From positions 1 through 64,000 of the forward strand of contig CAZJBX010000001.1 of the NCBI GenBank assembly GCA_964544605.1: a stretch of 64,000 nt of DNA, read 5' to 3'. The translations under genes were made by a program, and so were the position numbers. This stretch comes from JAMIFN01 sp964544605 (GTDB lineage: Bacteria > Pseudomonadota > Gammaproteobacteria > Burkholderiales > Burkholderiaceae_C). Shown piece by piece: positions 1 through 8,455 of the stretch (position 1 is the stretch's first letter; each line of letters begins with the position of its first letter). The notes under the pieces were generated by a model, which saw only the letters and a program-made list of their open reading frames with translations, was not told the origin of the DNA and did not search any database.

Positions 1-2
1 CA

Positions 3-65
3 CTCGAAGGCGTGACCATGGGCGATGCACTGAGCTGGTTGCAGACCAACGCTGTCATCATCTAA
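3..65 (+). CDS. C-terminal tail of a truncated protein, possibly a type I secreted substrate
   Basis: An open frame runs from the window edge to a TAA at 63-65 and encodes the last 20 residues of a protein, ending in the hydrophobic stretch NAVII. A rho-independent terminator follows directly, which supports a true gene end. A short C-terminus with small and hydrophobic residues next to a complete type I secretion system would suit a secreted RTX- or LapA-like adhesin, whose uncleaved secretion signal is C-terminal. The identity is inferred from context only; too little of the protein is present to recognise a family. Confidence 0.55.
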   Translation, partial: LEGVTMGDALSWLQTNAVII

Positions 66-95
66 GGCTGTTTCGGCACCTTAGTTGCCTTTCAG

Positions 96-130
96 AAAGC
101 CAAGATCCTCACGGGTTTTGGCTTTTTTTT
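96..130 (+). terminator. Rho-independent terminator
   Basis: AAAGCCAA at 96-103 pairs with TTGGCTTT at 118-125 and runs into a stretch of T ending at 130. It closes the upstream truncated gene and separates it from the secretion operon. Confidence 0.8.
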
Positions 131-203
131 GACCTAGGCGAAAATGCCTGCTGTGATAAACTGCTCCGCTGCTTTTTGCGACCCCAAAGGGGGCCGCGTT
201 TGA

Positions 204-2630
204 TTGAAAAATATGGCCGCTCTATTTGAACAATTCGCTTTATTGACGCGCTTGCTGGGTGAGCCGCTGTCTGCGCAAGCCATTGCTTCGCAGACTTTGC
301 GTAACGCTGAAGGGCGTGTGGATTTGCAGAGTTTGGGTGAAGTACTGCGCAGCCACGGCTGGGAAAACCAGCTCAGCAAACGCGGCTTGGCGCAAATTCC
401 AGCCGCAGCCGCGCCTTTGTTGGTGCTGCTCAAAGACGACAGTGCCTTGGTTGTTTCGGGTATTCAGCACCATGTCAATGGGCAACGCCGTTATGAGGTG
501 CTCAATAGCGATGGCTCACGCCAAGTTTGGAGCGCCGAGGAGCTCGAACGCGCCTATATTGGTTATTGCTGGTTTTTAAAACTCAAGCCACAACAGGACA
601 AACGCTCAGAACTGCCCGAATACACCATGCGCAAAGGCTGGTTTTGGAAGGTGATTTGGCGTTTTCGCCGTTATTACTACCAAGTGATTTTGGCCTCAGT
701 GCTGATTAACCTGTTGGCCTTGATTGGCTCGCTGTATGTCATGAATGTGTATGACAGGGTGATTCCGAATAAGGCGTATGAAACCCTTTGGGTTTTGTCG
801 ATTGGCGTGTTGGTGGCCAATATTTTTGAATTTGTGGCCCGCTTGATTCGAGCACGGCTGACCGATGTGGCAGGGAAAAAGGCCGATTTGATTATCAGCT
901 CGGCCCTGTTCCGCCGCGTGATGGCCATGGATTTGGCGGAAAAACCCGCTTCATCAGGCTCGTATGCCAGCAATTTGCGCGATTTTGAAGCCGTGCGCGA
1001 CTTCATGACCAGTGCCTCTTTGCTGGCCTTGGTGGACTTGCCCTTTGTCTTCCTTTTTATTTTTGTGATGTGGATGGTGGCTGGCCCCTTGGCGATCGTG
1101 CCTTTGGTGACTGTGCCTTTGGTGGTGGGTGTGGGCTTGTTATCGCAAGTGCCTTTGGCCAAATACACCAACGAGTCCATGCGTGAGAGCTCGCAGCGCC
1201 AAGGCTTGGCGGTGGAGTCGATTGAGGGCTTAGAAACCTTGAAAGCCCACAACGCCACCAACTGGGCGCAGCAGCGCTGGGATCGCTTCACGGCGGCGAC
1301 GGCGGCCTCCTCCATCAAGCTCAAAGATTGGACGAACTTGGTCATCAGCTTCGCCACTTTGATGCAGCAGGCCAATACGGTGCTGCTGGTATTGGTCGGC
1401 ACTTTCTTGATTCATGCCGATAACCCAGCCAATCGCATCAGTATGGGCGCTTTGATTGCCTGTGTGATTTTGTCGGGCCGCATGTTGGCACCCTTGTCGC
1501 AAGTGGCGGGTTTGCTCTCGCGCTTTCAGCAGGCCAGAGTCGCCTTGAGCGGCATTGATGCTGTGGTGGAGCGCAAAACCGAGCGCGACCCCAGCCGCAC
1601 TTATATGAGCTTGCCGCATGTGGTGGGCAAGGTGAATTTTGACAAAGTGAGCTACACCTACGGCCAAGACGGCCCAACGGTTTTGCACGACATCAGCCTG
1701 AGCATCAAACCGGGCGAGAAGGTGGCCGTTTTGGGCCGCATTGGCAGTGGCAAATCGACGCTGCTGCGCCTGTTGGCGGGTTTGTATTCTGCGCAAAAAG
1801 GCAATGTGCTGCTCGATGGCATGGACTTGCGCCAGATTGACCCCGCCGATTTGCGTTACCACATCAGCTTGCTGGGGCAGGAGCCGCGTTTGTTCATGGG
1901 CAGCCTGCGCGATAACCTGGAGATGGGCCGCATGGACAGGCTCTCTAACGACGCCGAGTTGTTTGCGGCGCTTTCGCGCTTTGGCCTCGACAAATTGGTG
2001 CAGGCGCATCCGCTGGGCTTGAATATGCCCATTGGTGAAGACGGCCACGGCCTCTCAGGCGGGCAAAAGCAGGTCATCAGCTTGGCGCGCTTGACCTTGC
2101 GTGAGCCCAGCATCGTGTTGCTGGATGAACCTACCAGTGATTTGGACGATATGAGCGAGCGCATGGCCCTGCAAGCCCTGAGTGCTTGGGCGGCGGATCG
2201 CACCATGGTCATCGTCACGCACCGCTCGCAGGTGCTGCCTTTTGTGGATCGCATCATTGTGATGGACCAAGGCCGCATTGCCATGGATGGCCCCCGCGAT
2301 GCCGTGCTGGAGCGCCTGCGCGGTGGCACCCGCCAATTGCAGCAAGGCGCCCAAGCGCAGCAGCAGGCGCAAGCCCGTGTGTTGCCCGCTGGGCCTGCTG
2401 CGGCTGGGGCGCAAACGGCCGCCCCCGCTCAACCTGCGGCCCCTGCGCCACAGCAAGGCGCGACTGCGCCTCGGGTGGTTAAGCCTCAGGTGCAAATCAT
2501 TCGCAACCCCAAGGTGCAAGTCCCGCCGACGACGGGCCAGCCTGCGGCCCCTGCGCTCAAACCGAGTGCCGATGTGAACCCAGCCCAACCCAACCCTGCG
2601 CCCCCTTCCGGAGAACCGCATGCTGACTAA
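204..2630 (+). CDS. Type I secretion ABC transporter, LapB/LssB type
   Basis: Inner-membrane exporter that powers one-step secretion of large proteins. Residues 1-130 form a C39-peptidase-like domain without the catalytic cysteine, as in non-cleaving RTX and LapB exporters. Six-helix transmembrane domain about 155-440. Nucleotide-binding domain about 480-720 with Walker A GRIGSGKST (near 510), signature LSGGQKQ (near 617) and Walker B IVLLDEPTSD (near 638). The last 85 residues are an Ala/Pro/Gln-rich tail not usual in the family. The start is TTG 204, preceded by AGGGGG at 188-193 and an in-frame TGA; ATG 213 is the alternative. The stop overlaps the start of the adaptor gene by 11 bases, so the two are translationally coupled. 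Confidence 0.93.
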   Translation: MKNMAALFEQFALLTRLLGEPLSAQAIASQTLRNAEGRVDLQSLGEVLRSHGWENQLSKRGLAQIPAAAAPLLVLLKDDSALVVSGIQHHVNGQRRYEVLNSDGSRQVWSAEELERAYIGYCWFLKLKPQQDKRSELPEYTMRKGWFWKVIWRFRRYYYQVILASVLINLLALIGSLYVMNVYDRVIPNKAYETLWVLSIGVLVANIFEFVARLIRARLTDVAGKKADLIISSALFRRVMAMDLAEKPASSGSYASNLRDFEAVRDFMTSASLLALVDLPFVFLFIFVMWMVAGPLAIVPLVTVPLVVGVGLLSQVPLAKYTNESMRESSQRQGLAVESIEGLETLKAHNATNWAQQRWDRFTAATAASSIKLKDWTNLVISFATLMQQANTVLLVLVGTFLIHADNPANRISMGALIACVILSGRMLAPLSQVAGLLSRFQQARVALSGIDAVVERKTERDPSRTYMSLPHVVGKVNFDKVSYTYGQDGPTVLHDISLSIKPGEKVAVLGRIGSGKSTLLRLLAGLYSAQKGNVLLDGMDLRQIDPADLRYHISLLGQEPRLFMGSLRDNLEMGRMDRLSNDAELFAALSRFGLDKLVQAHPLGLNMPIGEDGHGLSGGQKQVISLARLTLREPSIVLLDEPTSDLDDMSERMALQALSAWAADRTMVIVTHRSQVLPFVDRIIVMDQGRIAMDGPRDAVLERLRGGTRQLQQGAQAQQQAQARVLPAGPAAAGAQTAAPAQPAAPAPQQGATAPRVVKPQVQIIRNPKVQVPPTTGQPAAPALKPSADVNPAQPNPAPPSGEPHAD

Positions 2631-3873
2631 ATGGAAAGCCCTGCCAGGCGACTATGAGGACGCCAAAATCGCCCAAGACGACATCCCCTTGCTGAATGAT
2701 TTGCAGGCCGCGATACAGGAAGAAAGCCACAGCGGCATGTATTGGGTGCTGGTTTTGCTGGCCGTGTTTTTGGCCAGCTTCATCACTTGGGCCTACTTCA
2801 GCAATGTGGAAGAAGTGACCCGAGGGCAGGGCAGTGTGATTCCCTCCAGCCGTGAGCAGTTGGTGCAAAGTTTGGACCCTGGCATTTTGGCCGAGTTGCT
2901 GGTGAAAGAAGGCGATTTGGTTGAGGCTGGGCAGATTTTGGCGCGCATGGACACCGAGCGCAGCTCTGCCGTTTACCGTGAAGCGAACAACAAAGCCCAA
3001 GCTTTGAAAGCCACGGCGGTGCGCTTGCGCTCAGAAGCCTATGGCATCCCTTTGAAATTCACCGAAGATGTGCCAGATGAATTGGTGCAGCGTGAGAGCG
3101 CGGCCTACCACTCGCGCCTGCGTGCCATGCAGGAATCGGTGCAAGGTTTGCAGCAAAGCAAAAGCCTGCTGGATCGCGAAATCGCCATCACCGCGCCCAT
3201 GGCGGCCAAAGGCGTGGTGTCTGAAGTTGAGCTGCTGCGTATGCGCCGCCAGTCCAATGAGCTGAGCGTGCAGATTGTGGAGCGCAAAAACAAATTTCAA
3301 TCTGAGGCCAATACCGAGCTGGTGCGGGTTGAATCTGAGCTGGCGCAGGCCGAAGAAGTGGCCGTGGCCCGTGCCGACCCAGTCAAGCGCTCTGAGCTGC
3401 GTGCGCCCCTGCGTGGCGTGGTGAAAAACATCCGCATCAATACCTTGGGCGGCACCATCAGTGCCGGGCAAGACATCATGGAAATCGTGCCTGTGGATGG
3501 CCCCCTGCTGATTGAAGCCTATGTGCGCCCGCAAGATGTGGCCTTTATCAAGCCAGACGACGATGCCATCGTCAAACTCACGGCCTATGACTACGCCCTG
3601 TATGGCGGACTGGACGGCAAAGTCACCCTCATCAGCCCCGATACCTTGCACGACAACCGCCGCCCCAGTGAGCTGAAGCTCAACTCGGAGGAAGCCTATT
3701 ACCGTGTGATTGTGGAAACCAAAGACAACCAGCTCTTTGATCGCAATGGCCGCCCCCTGCCCATCATCCCTGGCATGGTGGCTTCGGTGGACATCAAAAC
3801 CGGCCAGAAAACCATTTTTCAATACCTGACCAAGCCCATGACGCGCATGAAGCAAGCCCTGCGCGAGCGCTAA
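2620..3873 (+). CDS. HlyD-family type I secretion membrane fusion protein (LapC-like)
   Basis: Periplasmic adaptor linking the ABC exporter to the outer-membrane channel. 417 residues, usual for the family. A short cytoplasmic N-terminus is followed by one membrane helix (about 39-61), long alpha-helical hairpins (about 120-250), a lipoyl-like half motif beginning ELRAPLRGVV (near 258) and a beta-barrel C-terminus ending in a typical PGMVASVDIKTG segment. It starts inside the end of the exporter gene, a coupling typical of these operons. The TolC-like gene follows 44 bases later. Confidence 0.93.
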   Translation: MLTKWKALPGDYEDAKIAQDDIPLLNDLQAAIQEESHSGMYWVLVLLAVFLASFITWAYFSNVEEVTRGQGSVIPSSREQLVQSLDPGILAELLVKEGDLVEAGQILARMDTERSSAVYREANNKAQALKATAVRLRSEAYGIPLKFTEDVPDELVQRESAAYHSRLRAMQESVQGLQQSKSLLDREIAITAPMAAKGVVSEVELLRMRRQSNELSVQIVERKNKFQSEANTELVRVESELAQAEEVAVARADPVKRSELRAPLRGVVKNIRINTLGGTISAGQDIMEIVPVDGPLLIEAYVRPQDVAFIKPDDDAIVKLTAYDYALYGGLDGKVTLISPDTLHDNRRPSELKLNSEEAYYRVIVETKDNQLFDRNGRPLPIIPGMVASVDIKTGQKTIFQYLTKPMTRMKQALRER

Positions 3874-3917
3874 TCGCCGCCTTTTGCTGACTGCCTTCCC
3901 CTTGGAGATATGACCCT

Positions 3918-5129
3918 ATGAAAACCCTTGCTCCCCGCTTTGCCCTCGGCCTTTTGGCCAGCCTGCTTTTGCAAGCGCCCACTTACGCCGCAGGCATGAG
4001 CCGCTTGATTGCCGATGCCCTGACCCGCGACCCCGCTATTTTGGAGGCGCAGGCGAATGAGGAAATCGCCGCCATGCGCACCAAGGCCAGCCACGCCCAG
4101 CACTACCCCACGGTGGGCACGCAGGCGGGGCACTTTCTCTCCAATCCCGATGACATGGGCCGCCCCTTCCGTGGTGTGGTGGGGCGTTTGAATGTGTTTG
4201 CCGCAGGCTCTATCGCCTCTGCCGTCAAGCGCGACAAAGCCTATGAAGGCGCTTTGGCCGAAAAAACCAAAGAAACCCGTGAGAGCATTGCCATGCTGGT
4301 GGCCGCTTACTATTTGGAGGCCCTGCGCGCCCAAGAGCTGCTGGCCGCAGAGCAGCGCAACTTAGAGCGTCACAACAAAATCATCCGTGATTTGCAAATT
4401 GTGGTGGCCAATGATGGAGGCCGCAACTATGAGCTGGTGCAGGCCGAGGCCCGCGCCTTCCAAGTCCACACCCGCATCGTGCAATACGAAAAAACCATTG
4501 ATTTGGCCCTCTCCAAACTCTCGCGCTACACCCCGCTCAAGCCCACCATGGGCGAGCCCGTGCCTGAGGCATGGCGGGCGCGTTTGGCTGAAGTGCAACA
4601 AGGCGATGCCGAGCGCCAGCACCCCTCTATTGCCGCGCAAAAACTGCAAACTGAGGCCACCCGTGAGGGCCATCGCACCCTGTTCCGCCAGCGTATGCCC
4701 CGTCTTGACCTGGAGGTTGGCGGCGGCAACCAAAGCTATTCACGCCTGAATTTGAACTGGGACTTTTTTGACCGCAGCTCCGATTACAGCGTGCAAGGGG
4801 CCAGCAAAGAAATCATGGCGGCTGAGCAGCGCATTGATTTGCTGGAGCGCGAAATCACGGAAAAAGCCGCCACGGCTCGCGTCGATATGGCGCAAAGCCT
4901 GCGCGAGATGGAAGTGGCCAAGCAACAAATTGGCGCTTCGGCCAAAGTGGTTGAGCTCTATGAGCTGCAATTCAAAGTGGGCCGCCGCACATTGATTGAG
5001 CTGGTGAATGCCTACCAAGAGCTGGCCTCGGTGGAAATCTCGCAAGCGAATGCGGAAAACAACTACCGCCAAGCCTTTGTCAGCTACTTGGATTCCCAAG
5101 CCCTGCTGGCCGAATGGGCGACAAAATAA
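3918..5129 (+). CDS. TolC-family outer membrane efflux protein of the type I system
   Basis: Outer-membrane channel-tunnel component. Residues 1-25 are a signal peptide ending near TYAAG. The rest is the long helical repeat pattern of the OEP family, with the familiar C-terminal segment where the helix after GRRTLIELVNAYQEL leads into an NYRQAFVSYLDSQALL tail. 403 residues is slightly short but within range. GGAGA lies upstream of the ATG at 3918. It is the third gene of the exporter operon, so the system is complete apart from a fully visible substrate. Confidence 0.9.
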   Translation: MKTLAPRFALGLLASLLLQAPTYAAGMSRLIADALTRDPAILEAQANEEIAAMRTKASHAQHYPTVGTQAGHFLSNPDDMGRPFRGVVGRLNVFAAGSIASAVKRDKAYEGALAEKTKETRESIAMLVAAYYLEALRAQELLAAEQRNLERHNKIIRDLQIVVANDGGRNYELVQAEARAFQVHTRIVQYEKTIDLALSKLSRYTPLKPTMGEPVPEAWRARLAEVQQGDAERQHPSIAAQKLQTEATREGHRTLFRQRMPRLDLEVGGGNQSYSRLNLNWDFFDRSSDYSVQGASKEIMAAEQRIDLLEREITEKAATARVDMAQSLREMEVAKQQIGASAKVVELYELQFKVGRRTLIELVNAYQELASVEISQANAENNYRQAFVSYLDSQALLAEWATK

Positions 5130-5146
5130 GCGCTTGCGGTTAGAAT

Positions 5147-5184
5147 GGCAGGCTTTGCTACTTTCTCAAGCTGAGTGGCCTGCC
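5147..5184 (+). promoter_or_regulatory. Dyad in the metF leader
   Basis: GGCAGGC at 5147-5153 and GCCTGCC at 5178-5184 are perfect inverted repeats with a 24-base loop, just downstream of a possible -10 (TAGAAT, 5141-5146). It could be an operator or an mRNA hairpin. It does not resemble the SAM or SAH riboswitch folds I know. Confidence 0.3.
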
Positions 5185-5213
5185 TTGTGCGCGGCTGAGC
5201 TTGGGTTTTGTTT

Positions 5214-6062
5214 ATGACGATTCAAACTCCCGTCTCTTTTGAGTTTTTCCCACCGAAAACCGCTGAAGGGGCAGACAAACTGGTGCGCGTGCGCCGCGAG
5301 TTGGCGGTGTTGCAGCCGCAATTTTTCAGCGTCACTTATGGCGCTGGCGGCTCCACACAAGACGGCTCTTTGGCCGCCTTGCAAGCCATCATTGACGAAG
5401 GCCATACGGCCATGCCCCACTTCACCTGCGTGGGGGCCAGCCAAGAGAAAGTGCGCGAGCAATTGGGCCTGTATAAAAGCATGGGCATCCGCCGCATTTT
5501 GGCCCTGCGTGGTGATTTGCCCAGCGGCTACGGCGGTGCGGGTGAATTCCGCTACGCCAGCGATTTGGTCGCCTTCATCCGCCAAGAAACAGGCGACGAC
5601 TTTGATATTGAAGTGGCGGCCTACCCCGAATTCCACCCCCAAGCCCGCAGCGCCGATGCCGATTTGCAAGCCTTTGAAGCCAAGGTGAAGGCGGGGGCGA
5701 GTTCGGCCATCACCCAGTATTTTTTCAATGCCGATGCCTATGCCCGCTACCGCGATGAGCTCAGCGCCAAAGGCATGGATCTTCCCATCGTGCCAGGCAT
5801 CATGCCCATTACCAACTCCACGCAATTGCTGCGCTTTTCCGATGCCTGCGGTGCCGAAGTGCCGCGTTGGATTCGCCAGCGTTTGATGGGTTTTGGCGAT
5901 GACAAAGCCGCCATTCGCGCTTTTGGTTTGGAAGTCATGGCCGCTTTTTGTGAGCGCCTGCTGGCCTTGGGTGCGCCCAGCCTGCACTTCTACACCATGA
6001 ATGGCAGCGCTGCCAGCCTCGATATTTGCCGAGCCATCGGCCTCTTGCCGCAAGCAGTTTAA
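5214..6062 (+). CDS. metF: 5,10-methylenetetrahydrofolate reductase
   Basis: FAD-dependent reduction of methylene-THF to 5-methyl-THF, the methyl donor for methionine synthesis. 282 residues, normal for the bacterial enzyme. It opens with SFEFFPPKT (residues 7-15), then GAGGSTQDGS, LALRGDLPSG and the PGIMPITN segment of the TIM barrel. The ATG at 5214 is chosen because the family begins only a few residues before FEFFPP; an in-frame TTG two codons upstream is less likely. No methionine or SAH-cycle gene is adjacent. Confidence 0.95.
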   Translation: MTIQTPVSFEFFPPKTAEGADKLVRVRRELAVLQPQFFSVTYGAGGSTQDGSLAALQAIIDEGHTAMPHFTCVGASQEKVREQLGLYKSMGIRRILALRGDLPSGYGGAGEFRYASDLVAFIRQETGDDFDIEVAAYPEFHPQARSADADLQAFEAKVKAGASSAITQYFFNADAYARYRDELSAKGMDLPIVPGIMPITNSTQLLRFSDACGAEVPRWIRQRLMGFGDDKAAIRAFGLEVMAAFCERLLALGAPSLHFYTMNGSAASLDICRAIGLLPQAV

Positions 6063-6102
6063 AGCGGTTCTCTGTCCTGCAAACTCAAGAAAGGAAACTC
6101 GA

Positions 6103-6711
6103 ATGATTTGCAAACCTCTTTTGCCCGGCCTGAGCTTGGTCGGCCTTTTGTTTTTAGCCCCCAGCGCCGCTTGGACGCAGGAAGACCCACACGAGGGCGA
6201 CAACGCTGCTGCGCTGGCCGTGTTGGAAGACGCGGTAGAGCTGGATATGGATGCCAGCTTGGCCTTGCTGGCAGCGCCTGCACCCGAGGAGGCCGAAGCG
6301 CCAGTGGCAGAAGTGCCCACAGCGCCAGAAGCTGCTGCTGATGAGGCTGAGGACGACGATGAGGCCGAAGAAGCGCCCCAAGCCCAACGCCTGAGCACCC
6401 CGCGCTGGCAAGAGGCGGGCGTGGCCTCTTGGTATGGGCCGCGTTTTCATGGCCGCCTGACAGCCTCTGGCGAGCGCTTCAATACGCACGAGATGACGGC
6501 CGCACACAAAAGCCTGCCCTTTGGCACCCGCCTTTTGGTGCGCAGCGAGCGCACGGGCAAAGAAGTCGTCGTGCGCATCAACGACCGTGGCCCTTTTATC
6601 AAAGGCCGCATCATTGATTTGAGCCAAGCGGCGGCCAAAGCCATCGGCATGGACGGCATTGCCAAAGTCACCATCCACCGTTTGGATGGCACGGAGCTGG
6701 CGCAAAAATAA
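6103..6711 (+). CDS. rlpA: RlpA-like septal ring lytic transglycosylase
   Basis: Double-psi beta-barrel protein that cleaves or binds peptidoglycan at division septa. ATG 6103 follows AAGGAAA. Residues 1-25 are a signal peptide with no lipobox cysteine, so the product is probably periplasmic and not a lipoprotein. Residues about 27-95 form a strongly acidic, Ala/Glu/Asp-rich linker. The RlpA domain covers about 104-200 with ASWYGPRFHG, the GERFNTHEMTAAH segment and RINDRGPF. There is no C-terminal SPOR domain, so 202 residues is shorter than E. coli RlpA. metF ends 40 bases upstream; a bidirectional terminator follows. Confidence 0.88.
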   Translation: MICKPLLPGLSLVGLLFLAPSAAWTQEDPHEGDNAAALAVLEDAVELDMDASLALLAAPAPEEAEAPVAEVPTAPEAAADEAEDDDEAEEAPQAQRLSTPRWQEAGVASWYGPRFHGRLTASGERFNTHEMTAAHKSLPFGTRLLVRSERTGKEVVVRINDRGPFIKGRIIDLSQAAAKAIGMDGIAKVTIHRLDGTELAQK

Positions 6712-6740
6712 GCCTTGCTTTACTGGCTAGGCCGAAAACA

Positions 6741-6776
6741 AAACACCCTCGGCTTTTGGGCCAAGGGTGTTTTTTT
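6741..6776. terminator. Bidirectional rho-independent terminator between rlpA and dnaB
   Basis: AAACACCCT at 6741-6749 pairs with AGGGTGTTT at 6764-6772, with T on the right and A on the left. It can end both rlpA (plus) and the convergent dnaB operon (minus). Confidence 0.85.
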
Positions 6777-6799
6777 GTGCCTGAAGAAAGCGACCACCA

Positions 6800-8455
6800 T
6801 CAATACTCGTCCATCATTTCGGGCAGGCTTTCAAAGCGGGTCAATGGTTTCAAGAAGCTGAGCTTGAGTGAGCCCGTGGGGCCATTCCTTTGCTTGGCGA
6901 TGATGATTTCGGCCACGCCCGGCTCGGCGCTGTCTTTGTTGTAGTAGTCGTCGCGGTAGATGAACATGATGATGTCGGCATCTTGCTCAATGGCACCTGA
7001 TTCGCGCAAATCGCTCATCATGGGGCGTTTGTCGGTGCGGCTTTCGACGCTGCGGTTGAGCTGTGAGAGCGCAATGATGGGGCAGGCCAGCTCTTTGGCC
7101 AGCATTTTCAGCCCGCGCGAGATTTCGCCCAACGCGGTGGCGCGGTTTTCCTCGCCGCCGCCGCCTGAGGTCGTCATGAGTTGCAGGTAGTCCACCACAA
7201 TCAGGCCGAGTTTGCCCTCGCGCCGTGCCAAGCGGCGGGCGTTGGCACGCAGCTCAGAGGGGGTGAGGCCGCTGGACTCGTCAATGTGCAGGGGGATGTC
7301 TTTGAGTTGCTCAATGGTGTCGGCAAAACGGGGCCAGTCATCGGGGCTGAGCTGGCCTGTGCGCAGGCGGCTTTGGTCGATGCGGCCAATGCTGCCCACA
7401 ATACGGATGGCCAATTGCGCCGCGCCCATCTCCATCGAGAATACGGCCACGGGCAGGCCCTCATTCAAAGCCACATGTTCGGCAATATTGATGGCCAGCG
7501 AGGTTTTACCCATAGAAGGGCGGGCCGCCAGCACAATCAAATCACCGCCTTGCAGGCCACGGGTCATGCGGTCAAGGGCGCTGAAGCCTGTGGGCACGCC
7601 CGTGACTTCGCTGGGGTTTTCGGCCAGCTCTTGCACCTGTTCGAGCAGAGGCAGCATGAGGCTGTCCATGCTGACAAAGCCTTGCTGGTTGCGGGCCGAT
7701 TCTTCGCCAATTTTGAAGATTTTTTGCTCGGCCTCATCCAGCACCTTGGCCACTTCCATGCCCTGCGGGTTGAAGGCGCGGGTGGCGATTTCATCGCTGA
7801 CGGTGACAAGGCGGCGCAAGATGCTGCGCTCGCGCACGATTTCGGCGTAGCGGCGGATATTGCTGGCGCTGGGCACATATTGCGCCAAGCTATTGAGGTA
7901 GGGCAGGCCGCCGATTTCCTCTGCTTTGCCTTTGCGCTGTAGGGTCTCAAACACCGTTACCACATCGGCGGGTTTGCTGTTGTTGACCAAGTCGGCAATG
8001 GCGGCATAAATCAGGCGGTGTTCATAGCGGTAGAAGTCCTCGCTGTGCAGCACATCGCCAATGTTCTCCCAAGCGTGGTTGTCCAGCAGCAGGCCGCCGA
8101 GTACCGAGCTTTCGGCCTCCAGCGAGTGCGGTGGAATGCGCAAATTGGCAATCTGCGCATCGGGGATGCTGGCGACCAAGGCGGCATCGGCGGCATTTGG
8201 GCTGTGCAGGCCGTCGGCGGCGCGGTGCTGGCTGCGGTGGGGGGCAGGCGGCAGGCTGGGCGCATCGCTGATGGGGCTGGGCGGTTCATGCCAAGGCGCA
8301 GCCGCGTCTTCGCTGGCGAAGGCGGCTTCCAAAGCCTCCGGCGGCAGGCCAAGCTCAGGCGCATCGTCCTCATCTGGGGCAAAGGGTTGGGCATCAACCT
8401 CGGCTTGGCTCAGGGCATCGGCCTCATCGGTTTTTGGGGGGGTGTTCTTGGGCAT
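6800..8455 (-). CDS. dnaB: Replicative DNA helicase DnaB
   Basis: Hexameric 5'-3' helicase that unwinds the replication fork. The family N-domain starts around residue 107 (LRIPPHSLEAE). The RecA-like core has Walker A ARPSMGKTSLA (near 316) and VVDYLQLM (near 421); GPTGSLKLSF is at the C-terminus. At 551 residues it carries about 100 extra N-terminal residues rich in Ala, Pro, Asp and Glu. The start is supported by a TAATG overlap with the stop of the upstream methyltransferase gene and by the lack of another Met before the core. It is the last gene of the murI-methyltransferase-dnaB operon. Confidence 0.95.
   Translation of the reverse strand: MPKNTPPKTDEADALSQAEVDAQPFAPDEDDAPELGLPPEALEAAFASEDAAAPWHEPPSPISDAPSLPPAPHRSQHRAADGLHSPNAADAALVASIPDAQIANLRIPPHSLEAESSVLGGLLLDNHAWENIGDVLHSEDFYRYEHRLIYAAIADLVNNSKPADVVTVFETLQRKGKAEEIGGLPYLNSLAQYVPSASNIRRYAEIVRERSILRRLVTVSDEIATRAFNPQGMEVAKVLDEAEQKIFKIGEESARNQQGFVSMDSLMLPLLEQVQELAENPSEVTGVPTGFSALDRMTRGLQGGDLIVLAARPSMGKTSLAINIAEHVALNEGLPVAVFSMEMGAAQLAIRIVGSIGRIDQSRLRTGQLSPDDWPRFADTIEQLKDIPLHIDESSGLTPSELRANARRLARREGKLGLIVVDYLQLMTTSGGGGEENRATALGEISRGLKMLAKELACPIIALSQLNRSVESRTDKRPMMSDLRESGAIEQDADIIMFIYRDDYYNKDSAEPGVAEIIIAKQRNGPTGSLKLSFLKPLTRFESLPEMMDEY

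Noticed and set aside
5130..5213. SAM or SAH riboswitch ahead of metF
   Set aside because: Only 84 bases with one simple dyad; none of the conserved riboswitch core elements are seen.
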